NCBI RefSeq assembly: GCF_008806385.1
Contig: NZ_VZZK01000005.1
Location: forward strand, 170,835 to 234,834
Reading direction: 5' to 3'
DNA from: Methylobacterium soli
GTDB lineage: Bacteria; Pseudomonadota; Alphaproteobacteria; Rhizobiales; Beijerinckiaceae
Length of the DNA: 64,000 nucleotides
Made by a program: the position numbers and the translations under genes. A model generated the notes under the pieces. That model searched no databases. It had not been told where the DNA came from and was given only the letters and a program-made list of their open reading frames with translations. This document shows positions 34,518 through 45,200 of this stretch, piece after piece (within the stretch, counting starts at the first letter, position 1; every line of letters begins with the position of its first letter).

Positions 34518-34898
34518 TCACCACATGTCGAGCGCGACCCGGGCCTCGTCGGACATGCGGCTCTGGTCCCACGGCGGGTCGAACACCATCGTGACCGAGC
34601 AGGATTGAACGCCCGGCACCGCCGAGACGGCGTTCTCGACCCAGCCTGGCATCTCGCCGGCGACCGGGCAGCCCGGGGCCGTCAGGGTCATGTCGATGGC
34701 GACCTTGCGGTCATCGGCGATGTCGACCTTGTAGATCAGGCCGAGCTCGTAGATGTCGGCCGGGATCTCCGGATCGTAGACGGATTTGAGCGCCGCCACG
34801 ATGTCGTCGGTGAGGCGGTCGAGCTCCTCGGGCGGGATGGCGGAGGCGCCCTCCATCGCGGGGGCGTGCGGGCCGCCGGTGATCGTTGCGTCGGACAT
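34518..34898 (-). CDS. SUF-associated MIP18/DUF59 protein (SufT-like)
   Basis: A 126-residue protein of the MIP18 (DUF59) family. The signature is VYDPEIPADIYELGLIY (residues about 40-56), then LTAPGCPVAGEMP, and VFDPPWDQSRMSDEAR. The cysteine in PGCPVA is conserved in the family. Such proteins help mature Fe-S proteins and usually sit in SUF operons (TIGR02945 type). It starts 12 bp after the sufS stop. Confusion with PaaD-type proteins is possible but context favours SufT. Confidence 0.88.
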   Translation of the reverse strand: MSDATITGGPHAPAMEGASAIPPEELDRLTDDIVAALKSVYDPEIPADIYELGLIYKVDIADDRKVAIDMTLTAPGCPVAGEMPGWVENAVSAVPGVQSCSVTMVFDPPWDQSRMSDEARVALDMW

Positions 34899-34910
34899 AC
34901 TCGTTATCCC

Positions 34911-36155
34911 TCAGGCGAACAGCATCTCGGCCTTGGCGAGCGCCTCGACCAGCGCGTCGACCTCCGCACGGGTATTATACAGCCCGAACGAGGCGCGACA
35001 GGTGGAGGTCACCCCGAAGCGGTTGAGGAGCGGCATGGCACAATGCGTGCCCGCCCGCACGGCCACCCCCTGCCGGTCGATCACGGTGGCGATGTCGTGG
35101 GCATGCGCGCCCTTCATCTCGAAGGCGATGACCCCACCCTTGTCCTTGGCCGTGCCGATGAGGCGCACGGAATTCATCGCGCGCAGGCGCTCCTCGGCAT
35201 AGGCCGTGAGGTCCGCCTCGTGCGCGGCGATGCGCTCGCGGTCGAGGCTCATCATGAATTCCAGCGCCGCGCCGAGGCCCACCGCCTCGATGATCGCGGG
35301 CGTCCCGGCCTCGAAGCGGTGCGGCGGGTCGTTGTAGGTGATGGCGTCCTGGGTGACGGTACGGATCATCTCGCCGCCGCCCTGGTAGGGGGGCAGGCGC
35401 TCGAGCCATTCGCGCTTCCCGTAGAGCACGCCGATCCCGGTCGGTCCGTAGACCTTGTGGCCGGTGAAGACGTAGAAATCGCAATCGAGGGCGCGCACGT
35501 CGACGCTGCGGTGGACGGCGCTCTGGGCCCCGTCGAGCAGCACAGGCACGCCGTGGGCATGGGCGATGCGGACGATCTCCTCGGCCGGCGTCACCGTGCC
35601 GAGCACGTTCGACATGTGGGTGATCGCCACCATCTTGGTGCGGGGCGTGAACAACTTCTCGTACTCATCAACGAGGAAATTGCCCGCGTCGTCGACGGGC
35701 GCCCACTTGATGACGGCCCCCCGGCGCTCGCGCAGGAAGTGCCAGGGCACGATGTTGGAATGGTGCTCCATGATCGAGAGGATGATCTCGTCACCCTCCT
35801 GGATCATCCCGGCCCAGCCCATCGAGCTGGCCACGAGGTTGTAGGCCTCGGTGGCGTTGCGGGTGAAGATGATCTCGTCCGTGGAGCTGGCATTGAGGAA
35901 TTGGCGCGTGGTTTCGCGCGCGCCCTCGAACCCCTCGGTCGCGGCATTCGCCATGAAATGCAGGCCGCGATGGACGTTGGCGTAACCCGTCTCCATGCAG
36001 GTCACCATGGCGTCGATCACCGCGCGCGGCTTCTGCGACGAGGCGGCGTTGTCGAGATAAACCAGGGGCTTGCCGTAGACGGTCTCGGACAGGATCGGGA
36101 ATTGCGCCCGGATCGCGTCGACATCGTAGGGGGTCTGCAGCACGGGTGCGTTCAT
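34911..36155 (-). CDS. sufS: Group II cysteine desulfurase SufS
   Basis: A 414-residue PLP enzyme that draws sulfur from cysteine as a persulfide for SufBCD. The PLP lysine is Lys234 in FTGHKVYGPTG, and the active cysteine is Cys372 in RAGTHCAMP; family texts usually show RxGHHCA, so threonine replaces the first histidine. The start MNAPVLQTPYDVDAIRAQFPIL is typical. ATG 36155 was chosen over an upstream extension into the 211-bp sufD-sufS gap. This is the second desulfurase of the operon, beside the NifS-like one at its head. Confidence 0.95.
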   Translation of the reverse strand: MNAPVLQTPYDVDAIRAQFPILSETVYGKPLVYLDNAASSQKPRAVIDAMVTCMETGYANVHRGLHFMANAATEGFEGARETTRQFLNASSTDEIIFTRNATEAYNLVASSMGWAGMIQEGDEIILSIMEHHSNIVPWHFLRERRGAVIKWAPVDDAGNFLVDEYEKLFTPRTKMVAITHMSNVLGTVTPAEEIVRIAHAHGVPVLLDGAQSAVHRSVDVRALDCDFYVFTGHKVYGPTGIGVLYGKREWLERLPPYQGGGEMIRTVTQDAITYNDPPHRFEAGTPAIIEAVGLGAALEFMMSLDRERIAAHEADLTAYAEERLRAMNSVRLIGTAKDKGGVIAFEMKGAHAHDIATVIDRQGVAVRAGTHCAMPLLNRFGVTSTCRASFGLYNTRAEVDALVEALAKAEMLFA

Positions 36156-36366
36156 GGAATCAGCCCTGAACCTCTCGGGATCACCCCGCCCCCGCCTCGG
36201 GAACGAGGCGCCGGAGCGAAGCGGATGGCCTCGCGGGCAGCCCCGGGATCCCGGGCGGGGAGCCGGAGGCTGCCGTTGGAGGCGTTCCGGAAGCGGCACC
36301 ACCCGAGGGTGAGGCCGCGGAGGGGATGCCCGCGACGGGCCGGAATAGTGGCCGGCCCGCCGGATC

Positions 36367-37689
36367 TCAGCCGCGCCTGGCGAGCCAGGCCTCGACTTCG
36401 CTGATGAGCGCCGCGCGGGCGCCCTCGTGGCTCACCGCCTCGACGGCCTCGCCGAGGAAGGCCTGGACCAGCAGGCTCTCGGCCTGCGGCTTCGGCAGCC
36501 CGCGGGCCATGAGGTAGAACAGGAGGTCGTCGTCGAGGGCGCCGCAGGTGGCGCCGTGGCCGCAGGCCACGTCGTCGGCGAAGATCTCCAGCTCCGGCTT
36601 GTTCATCATCTGCCCGTCATCCGACAGAAGCAGGCAATCCGACTTCATCTTGCCGTCGGTCTTCTGGGCGATCTGCTCGACGATGATCTTGCCCTGGAAG
36701 ACGCCGGTGGAATCGCCGTCGATCACGGTCTTGAACAGCTCGCGGCTGACGCCGCCCACCGCCGCATGGTCGGCCAGCAGCGTCGAATCGGCGAGCTGGC
36801 CATGGCCCAGCATCGTGGCGCCGTTCACCGTCGCGGTGGCGTTCTCGCCCGCGAAATGCAGGTAGATCTGGTGGCGCGACAGCACCGCCCCGACCACGAG
36901 GTTGACGGTCTCGATATGCGATTCCGCCCCGAGGCGGGCGGAGATCGTCGAGAGCGCGACGGCCGCCTGGCCCTCGGTGTTCAGGCGCGTGTGGTGGAAG
37001 CGCGCCCGGTCGGCCACGACCACGTCGAGGGCGTCGTTGGGCTGATACGCGATCCCGTCCGGCCCCTCGTGGCTCTCCAGGATCGTCACCTCGGCCCCCT
37101 CCTCCACCACCGCGAGGACGCGGGTGGCGGTGGAGAACGCCGCCGAGCCCGTGCCGATGAAGCGCAGGTGGATCGGGGTCTCGACCTTGGCGCCCGCCGC
37201 GACGCGGATCAGCGCGCCATCCGCCATGAAGGCGGCGTTGAGCTGGTAGATCGGGTTCTCGCGGGTCTGCGCCACCGGCGCGAGCCGGTCGAGCAGCGGA
37301 TCGCCGTTCGCGAGCGCGTCGTTCAAGGGCGTGATCGTGACCTGCCCCGGGACCCGGTCGAGGTCGGAGGCCCCGAGGTCCAGGTGGCCATTGACGAAGG
37401 TCAGGCGCACGGCCTCGATCCCGGCAAAGCCCTTGGCATCCTGGACCGCAGCCCGCACGACCTCCGCGGCCGGGCTCTCGGCCGGGGCGGCCGCCTCCTT
37501 CAGGGCGGCGCGCAGGTCCGTATACTTGAAGGCCTCGACCCGCCGGCTCGGCAGGCCCACGGCCTCGAAGTAGCGGAAGGCTTCCTCGCGGGCGATCGAG
37601 ACGCCCGTGGGGAACTGCATGCGGGCGACCTCGAACAGCTTGCTGAGGCCGGCCTCTGCGGCGGTGCGGAGATTGGTGACGTCGGCCAT
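36367..37689 (-). CDS. sufD: SufD, Fe-S scaffold subunit
   Basis: A 440-residue beta-helix protein of the SufBC2D scaffold. Typical features are the N-terminal LPSRRVEAFKYTDLRA (about residues 46-61) and the C-terminal CGHGATCGALDDDLLFYLMARGL with the conserved histidine used in cluster assembly. The start at 37689 is 3 bp from the sufC stop. A gap of 211 bp without a gene separates it from sufS. Confidence 0.95.
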   Translation of the reverse strand: MADVTNLRTAAEAGLSKLFEVARMQFPTGVSIAREEAFRYFEAVGLPSRRVEAFKYTDLRAALKEAAAPAESPAAEVVRAAVQDAKGFAGIEAVRLTFVNGHLDLGASDLDRVPGQVTITPLNDALANGDPLLDRLAPVAQTRENPIYQLNAAFMADGALIRVAAGAKVETPIHLRFIGTGSAAFSTATRVLAVVEEGAEVTILESHEGPDGIAYQPNDALDVVVADRARFHHTRLNTEGQAAVALSTISARLGAESHIETVNLVVGAVLSRHQIYLHFAGENATATVNGATMLGHGQLADSTLLADHAAVGGVSRELFKTVIDGDSTGVFQGKIIVEQIAQKTDGKMKSDCLLLSDDGQMMNKPELEIFADDVACGHGATCGALDDDLLFYLMARGLPKPQAESLLVQAFLGEAVEAVSHEGARAALISEVEAWLARRG

Positions 37690-37692
37690 GGC

Positions 37693-38445
37693 TTACGCAG
37701 CCTCGCTCGCGCGGTACTCGGCATAGCCCGAAGCCTCGAGCTCCAGGGCCAGCTCCTTGCCGCCGGACTTCACGATCCGCCCCTGCGACATGACGTGCAC
37801 GGTGTCGGGCACGATGTGGTTCAGGAGGCGCTGGTAGTGGGTGATGACGAGGAAGGAGCGCCCTTCGGCGCGCAGCGCGTTCACGCCCTCGGAGACGATG
37901 CGCAGGGCATCGATGTCGAGGCCGGAATCGGTCTCGTCGAGGACGCAGAATTGCGGCTGCAGCAGCGCCATCTGGAGGATCTCCATGCGCTTCTTCTCAC
38001 CGCCGGAGAACCCGACATTGAGGGCGCGCTTGAGCATGTCCCGGTTGATCTCGAGGGTCTCGGCGGCGGCGTTGACCTTCCGGATGAAGTCGGGCGTCGA
38101 GAGCTCGCCCTCGCCGCGCGCCTTGCGCTGCGCGTTGAGGCAGGCCTTCAGGAAGGTCATGGTGCCGACGCCCGGGATCTCCAGCGGGTACTGGAAGGCC
38201 AGGAACACGCCCGCGGCCGCGCGCTCGTCGGGGCCCATCTCGAGGATGTTCTCGCCGTTGAGCAGGATCTCGCCCTCGAGGACCTCGTAATCCACCTTGC
38301 CGGCGATGACGTAGGACAGGGTCGATTTGCCCGAGCCGTTCGGGCCCATGATGGCGGCAACCTCGCCGTCACCCACGGTGAGGTCGAGGCCGTTGAGGAT
38401 GCGGTTGTCCTCGATCTGCACGACGAGGTTCTTGATCTCAAGCAT
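37693..38445 (-). CDS. sufC: SufC, ATPase of the Fe-S scaffold
   Basis: A 250-residue ABC-type ATPase. Walker A is GPNGSGKST (residues 34-42), the signature FSGGEKKR is near residue 146, Walker B is [12 protein letters not shown], and the H-loop is VITHYQR. It hydrolyses ATP to open the SufB-SufD interface for cluster building. Normal length, no membrane partner, tightly packed before sufD. Confidence 0.97.
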   Translation of the reverse strand: MLEIKNLVVQIEDNRILNGLDLTVGDGEVAAIMGPNGSGKSTLSYVIAGKVDYEVLEGEILLNGENILEMGPDERAAAGVFLAFQYPLEIPGVGTMTFLKACLNAQRKARGEGELSTPDFIRKVNAAAETLEINRDMLKRALNVGFSGGEKKRMEILQMALLQPQFCVLDETDSGLDIDALRIVSEGVNALRAEGRSFLVITHYQRLLNHIVPDTVHVMSQGRIVKSGGKELALELEASGYAEYRASEAA

Positions 38446-38525
38446 AGTGCGTTCCGAAAGTCAGAAATAAGAATGATGGCGGGGTGGGCCGCGCCCCGGA
38501 GGAGCGCGGCCGCATTCGCGCCGCC

Positions 38526-39995
<1,470 letters not shown>

Positions 39996-40062
39996 CAGGC
40001 TTCTCCTACCATCACCGGCGTCAAGGGCCGGGGGTTCCTGAAATGGCTCGGGCGTCCGGCGA

Positions 40063-41232
40063 TCATGCCGCTTCCCCTCGCCGCTTATATAGGGACGAAC
40101 CCACGCGATCGAAGGCGTCGAGGAAGCGGACCCCGTCGCTTTCGAGCGTGTTCCAGCCCAAACTCACGCGCAGCGCCCCCGCGGCCAGCGCAGGGCTCAC
40201 GCCCATCGCGGCCAGGACCGGGGAGCGCGCGACCTTCCCCGAGGCGCAGGCCGATCCCGAAGACACGGCCACCCCGGCAAGGTCGAGGGCGATCAGCGCG
40301 GTCGCGGCATCGAGCCCCGGCAGCGCGAAGCACAGGGTGTTCGGCAGGCGGGGCGCGCCCCGCCCGAACACCACCGCGTCGGGTGCCCGCGCCAGCACGC
40401 CCGCCTCCAGCCCATCCCGGAGGCGTTCGAGCCTCGCGGCCTCGGCCGAAAGGCCCGCTCCGGCCATGCGAGCCGCCTCCCCCATGCCGACGAGGCCGGG
40501 GAGGTTCTCGGTGCCGCAGCGCAGGCGCCGCTCCTGGCCGCCGCCCCTCAGGAAGGCGGCCTCGAGGGTGATTCCGGGGGCGAGCACCAGGGCGCCGACG
40601 CCCTTCGGGGCGGCGAACTTGTGGCCTGAGAGCGTCAGCGCATCGAGTCCGCTCCGGTCGAAATCCACCGCGATCTTGCCGATCGCCTGCACGGCGTCGC
40701 TGTGGACGAGGGCGCGGCCATGCGCGCGGGCCAGCGCCACGACCGCGTCGAGGGGCTGCACCACGCCGGTCTCGTTGTTGGCCGCATGGACGGAGATCAG
40801 CACGGTCTCGCCGCGCAGCGCGTCGAGCCGGGCGCCCAGCGCGCCGAGATCGATGCGGCCCGTCCCCTCGACGGGAATGGTCTCGACCGCGTCCGGACCG
40901 AAGCGGTGCCCGGCCGAGACGCAGGGATGCTCGGTGGCACCGATCAAGAGACGGGTCGGGGCCGGCAGGCCCTGGCGCCGGAGCGCGCCGGACAGGACCG
41001 CGTTCGCGGCCTCGGTGCCGCCGCTCGTGAACACGATCCGGGCCGGGCTGCTGCCCACGAGGCCGGCCAGAGCCTCGCGCGCCGCCTCGAGGGCGGCGCG
41101 GGCCTGCCGGCCCTCCTGGTGGATCGAGGAGGGGTTTCCGGGAAGCTCCAGCGCGCGCGCGACCGCCGCCGACACCTCCGGCCGGACCGGCGAGGTGGCG
41201 TTGTGGTCGAGATAGGCGCGAGCCTGGTTCAT
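40063..41232 (-). CDS. NifS/IscS-like cysteine desulfurase at the head of the SUF operon
   Basis: A 389-residue class V aminotransferase. PLP lysine: Lys205 in [11 protein letters not shown]. Active cysteine: Cys329 in [10 protein letters not shown], on the short loop of group I (NifS/IscS) desulfurases. [10 protein letters not shown] and GTENLPG are family motifs. ATG 41232 follows a TTG two codons earlier, which is less likely. First gene of the operon, directly below the ICE-like dyad. The presence of both group I and II enzymes in one operon is common in Rhizobiales. It may serve tRNA thiolation or cluster assembly (inference). Confidence 0.92.
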   Translation of the reverse strand: MNQARAYLDHNATSPVRPEVSAAVARALELPGNPSSIHQEGRQARAALEAAREALAGLVGSSPARIVFTSGGTEAANAVLSGALRRQGLPAPTRLLIGATEHPCVSAGHRFGPDAVETIPVEGTGRIDLGALGARLDALRGETVLISVHAANNETGVVQPLDAVVALARAHGRALVHSDAVQAIGKIAVDFDRSGLDALTLSGHKFAAPKGVGALVLAPGITLEAAFLRGGGQERRLRCGTENLPGLVGMGEAARMAGAGLSAEAARLERLRDGLEAGVLARAPDAVVFGRGAPRLPNTLCFALPGLDAATALIALDLAGVAVSSGSACASGKVARSPVLAAMGVSPALAAGALRVSLGWNTLESDGVRFLDAFDRVGSSLYKRRGEAA

Positions 41233-41378
41233 GAACAACCCATCGCGAGCGTCCGGCCGATTGCCGACATTTCCTTGCTTTTGCCCCCCCGCATCATGCT
41301 AAGGCCCGCGCAGCACATGCAGTCCATGCAGCCGACGACGGGGTGGCGACCGACGGCGTACGGACCAAGCCGTGTTCT

Positions 41379-41412
41379 TTAGAATAGTTCCAATCGTCTA
41401 GAACGATTCTAA
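41379..41412. promoter_or_regulatory. ICE/Irr-box-like inverted repeat upstream of the SUF operon
   Basis: TTAGAATAGTTC (41379-41390) and GAACGATTCTAA (41401-41412) are reverse complements at 11 of 12 positions with a 10-base spacer. Within it, TCTAGAACGATTCTAAG (41397-41413) and TTTAGAATAGTTC each resemble the rhizobial iron control element (TTTAGAA ... TTCTAAA), the DNA site of Irr. It lies in an AT-rich island between the SUF operon (146 bp from its first ATG) and the divergent hydrolase gene. Confidence 0.6.
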
Positions 41413-41526
41413 GAGCGCTTGTAAGTTCGCCGTTCCGTGAGTCAAGGCTCAGGCCAGCATTCGTCGTCGCGCATGGCCGCCCCCAAACGAGCGCGTCGGC
41501 GACGGCAAGAAGGAGTTTTGAACACG

Positions 41527-42183
41527 ATGCCCGAGGTTATTTTCACGGGTCCCGCCGGTCGTCTCGAGGGGCGCTACCAGGCACCCAAGAAGAAGGGCGC
41601 CCCGATCGCCATCGTGCTGCACCCGCACCCCCAGTTCGGGGGCACGATGAACAATCAAATCGTGTACAACCTTTTCTACACGTTCGCCAACCGGGGCTTC
41701 GCGGCCCTGCGCTTCAACTTCCGCGGCGTCGGGCGCAGTCAGGGCGCGTTCGACCACGGCTCGGGCGAGCTCTCGGACGCGGCCGCCGCCCTCGACTGGG
41801 TGCAGTCGGTCAACCCCGAGGCGCGGGCCTGCTGGATCGCGGGCGTGTCCTTCGGCTCGTGGATCGGCATGCAGCTGCTGATGCGGCGTCCCGAAATCGA
41901 GGGCTTCATCTCGATCGCCGCCATGGCCAATCGCTACGACTTCACCTTCCTGGCGCCCTGCCCCTCCTCCGGCCTGTTCGTGCACGGCTCCGAGGATCGC
42001 GTGGCGCCGGCCCGCGAGGTGATGCCGGTGATCGAGAAGGTGAAGACCCAGAAGGGCGTCATCATCGAGCACCAGATGGTGGAGGGCGCCAATCACTTCT
42101 TCGACGGCAAGGTCGACGAGCTGACCCAGACCGTCGACACCTATCTCGACAAGCGCCTCGGCAAGCGGGAAGAGGCCGCCTGA
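41527..42183 (+). CDS. Alpha/beta-hydrolase (dienelactone-hydrolase-like)
   Basis: A 218-residue cytosolic alpha/beta-hydrolase. LHPHPQFGGTMNN (residues about 27-39) is the oxyanion-hole region, FNFRGVGRSQG follows, and the nucleophile elbow is AGVSFGSWIG (serine near residue 106). The acid is probably in HGSEDRVAP and the histidine in GANHFFDGK. The pattern is typical of the short bacterial family often linked to serine hydrolases of unknown substrate. ATG 41527 lies downstream of GAAGGAG at 13 bases; a TTG three codons earlier is closer. Divergent from the SUF operon across the ICE-like element. Confidence 0.86.
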   Translation: MPEVIFTGPAGRLEGRYQAPKKKGAPIAIVLHPHPQFGGTMNNQIVYNLFYTFANRGFAALRFNFRGVGRSQGAFDHGSGELSDAAAALDWVQSVNPEARACWIAGVSFGSWIGMQLLMRRPEIEGFISIAAMANRYDFTFLAPCPSSGLFVHGSEDRVAPAREVMPVIEKVKTQKGVIIEHQMVEGANHFFDGKVDELTQTVDTYLDKRLGKREEAA

Positions 42184-42283
42184 GCGGGCCGCGCGCCGGC
42201 CAGCGGACTCGGCGCAATCCACAGGAACGCGGCGGGCGCGGACATCCCTCGATGTCCGCGCCCGCTTTCGCATCCGGGGTCAT

Positions 42284-45200
42284 TCAGGGCGCTTCGTGCA
42301 CCACCGGCACGGCGGGCGCGCCCTCCCACTCGGAATGGGCCGGGATCGATTCGCCCTTCATCACGATGGTGAGCGGGCGAAGCCGGGCGTAATCGCCGAC
42401 GCGGGTGTCGTAGAGCACCGTCGAGAAGGCGCCGACCGAGACGCCGCGCCCGACCGCGACCCGGCCGACCTTCATGATCCGGTCCTCGTAGAGGTGAGTC
42501 TGGAGGGCCGAGGTCCGGTTGATGGTGGCGTAGTCGCCGATGCTCACGCAGTCGAACTCGGTGATGTCGGTGGTGAGCATGCAGACCCCCTGCCCCACCT
42601 TCACGCCGAACAGGCGCAGCGCCCAGGGCAGGAACGGGGTGCCCTGCAGGTGCTCCAGCAGGACCTTGCCGGCCAGGCCCCAATAGGCCACCGCGATCGC
42701 CTCGGTGCGCATGGCCCACCAGGACCACATCGGCCGCATGCCGGGCTGGTAGCGGCCCATCAGCAGCCATTTCAGCCCGATCACGGCCGAGGACTGGATC
42801 ATCGCGATGGCGACGCTCACCACCACGAAGCTGACGGCGAGGCCGAGCCAGTCGCCCGCCAGGATCGCCGGGTAGAAGTACCAGTCGATCGCCGTGATCG
42901 CGAGGGTGATGTAGAGCATCGGCGAGAACGAGGTCGCGAAGGCCTCGAAGATTCCGCGCCGGAGCTTCGGGCCGAGGCCCGGCTCGTAGGTCTGGGCGAG
43001 CGAGCCGAGATCGACCTTCTGGCGCACCGGCAGCTTGATCGGCGGCGAGCCGAACCAGGTTTCGCCCGGCGCCATCATGGAATTGGCGGGGGGCTTCGAC
43101 TTGATGCCGATGAGAACGTCGTCGGGAATCACGGCGCCGGGCGGCACCACCGCGTCGTTGCCGACGAAGACCCGGGCGCCGGTGCGGGCCTCGTGCAGGT
43201 GCATCCAGCCGCGGCGGATCTCCTCCTCGCCGTAGACCACCTCGTCGGCGATGAAGTTGCGCGCGCCGATCGCCGCGAGGTCGTGGCGGCTGCCGAGATT
43301 GGTCGAGATCTCGGCGCCCTGCCCCATCCGGGCGCCCATCAGCCGGTACCAGGCCCGCATGTAGACGGTGGCGAAGAGGGAGGACAGCGTCTCGAGGGTG
43401 ACCTCGGCCGCGAGCGCCACGGTCCATTTGCGCAGGTAGAAGCCCGAATGGACCGAGTAGGTGCCCGAGCGCCGGCGCGGCAGGATCGCCCAGCGGATCC
43501 CGGCGATCAGCATCACGGTCCCGGCCGTCATCAGCATGGCGGTCGGCCAGGTCAGCAGCGGCAGGTACCAGTGGTAGTCGATATCCGTGATGGTGCCGAG
43601 GCTGTCGCTGATCTGGTCGAAGATGAAGAAGGCCGGGAAGATCGGCAGCAGGCCGACCGCCGGGATCGCCGCCAGGAGCAGCGTGTAGGCGGCTAGGAAG
43701 GCGGCGCGGCGTCGAGGCGAGGCGGTGGCGGGCTCGGGCAGGCCGCTCGGATCGGCCAGGCCCACCTTGCGGCCGGGCGAGCCGTCCCAGCACTCGCGGG
43801 CGCCGACCCGGGTGCCGGCCGGGATCGTCGTGAGGTCGGCGATCTCGGCCTGATCGCCGATCTCCGTGTCGTGGCTGATCACGCAGGAGGTGCCGATGGC
43901 GACGTCGCGCCCGATCGTGACGCTGCCGATCACGAGCTCGTTGCCGGTCACCTCCGCGTTGGCGATGACGAGGCGCCCGCCGAGCGACGCGCCGTCGCCG
44001 ATGCTGAGGAGGTCGGGGGCGCCGATGTCGGTGTCCGAGATCAGCGTGTCGCGCCCGATCCGGGCACCGAGGAGACGGAGGTAGATCACGATGGCGGGCG
44101 AGCCCTGCAGCCACTTCACGTGGACCAGCGGGGTCAGGCGCTGCGTCAGCCACCAGCGGTAATAGTAGACGCCCCAGAGCGGGTAGCGCCCGGGCCGGGT
44201 GCGGCCGAGGATCAGCCACTTGGCGGCCACCGCGATGCAGGCCGTGACGGCGTTGATGCCGATATAGACGAGGAGCAGCACGGCGAGCTCGCCGAAGAAG
44301 CCGAGCGAGCCGCCGGTGAGCAGCAGGTAGGTGACGAAGATGCCGAGCCATTGCGCGGTCGCGAGCGCGATCACGAAGGGCAGCGCGACCGCCTGGGCGA
44401 GGCCGCAGAGGGCGCGCCGCAGGAGCGGCGGCGCCGCGAAGGCGAGGTCGCGGGACACGGCCTGCGAGCCGGCCCCGCCGGTGCGCTCGATCAGGGCGTC
44501 CGACATCGCCCGCAGGGTGCGGCGGGCATAGACGTCCTGCAGGGTGATGGCGGCGAGCGCCGGCGCCTCGCGCACCGCCGAGACGAAGCGGGCCGCCAGC
44601 AGCGAGTGGCCGCCGAGATCGGTGAAGAAATCCCCGTCGAGGAGGATCGGCTGCGGCCCGAAGACCTGGTTCGCCGCGGCGAGCAGGGCCGCCTCGGTCT
44701 CGTTGGCGGGGGGCTCCTGCTCGCCCTCGACGACCGCGATCGTCAGGGGCGCGGCCCTCAGGGCCTTGCGGTCGACCTTGCCGGAGGTGAGCCGCGGCAG
44801 GACCGGCACGAACTCGAAATGGCCCGGCACCATGTAGGGCGGCATCTGGGCCGCGAGCGCCTGGCGCAGAGCGGCCTTGTCGATCTCCGCCCCGCGCTCG
44901 GGCACCAGGAAGGCGACGAGGCGGTCGACGCCGTCGTCCTGGCGCAGAACCACGGCCGCCTGGTTGAGGCCGGCCTGCGCCTGGATCCGCGCCTCGATCT
45001 CGCCGAGCTCGACCCGGAAGCCGCGGATCTTCACCTGGTCGTCGATGCGCCCCTGGAACAGGATGTTGCCGGCCGCATCCAGCGTCACCGCGTCGCCCGA
45101 GCGGTAGAGGACCGGGTCGGCGCCGTCATCCGCGAAGGGGTTGGCGACGAATTTCTCCGCCGTCAGCTCGGGCCGCTGGAGATAGCCCCCGGCAACGCCG

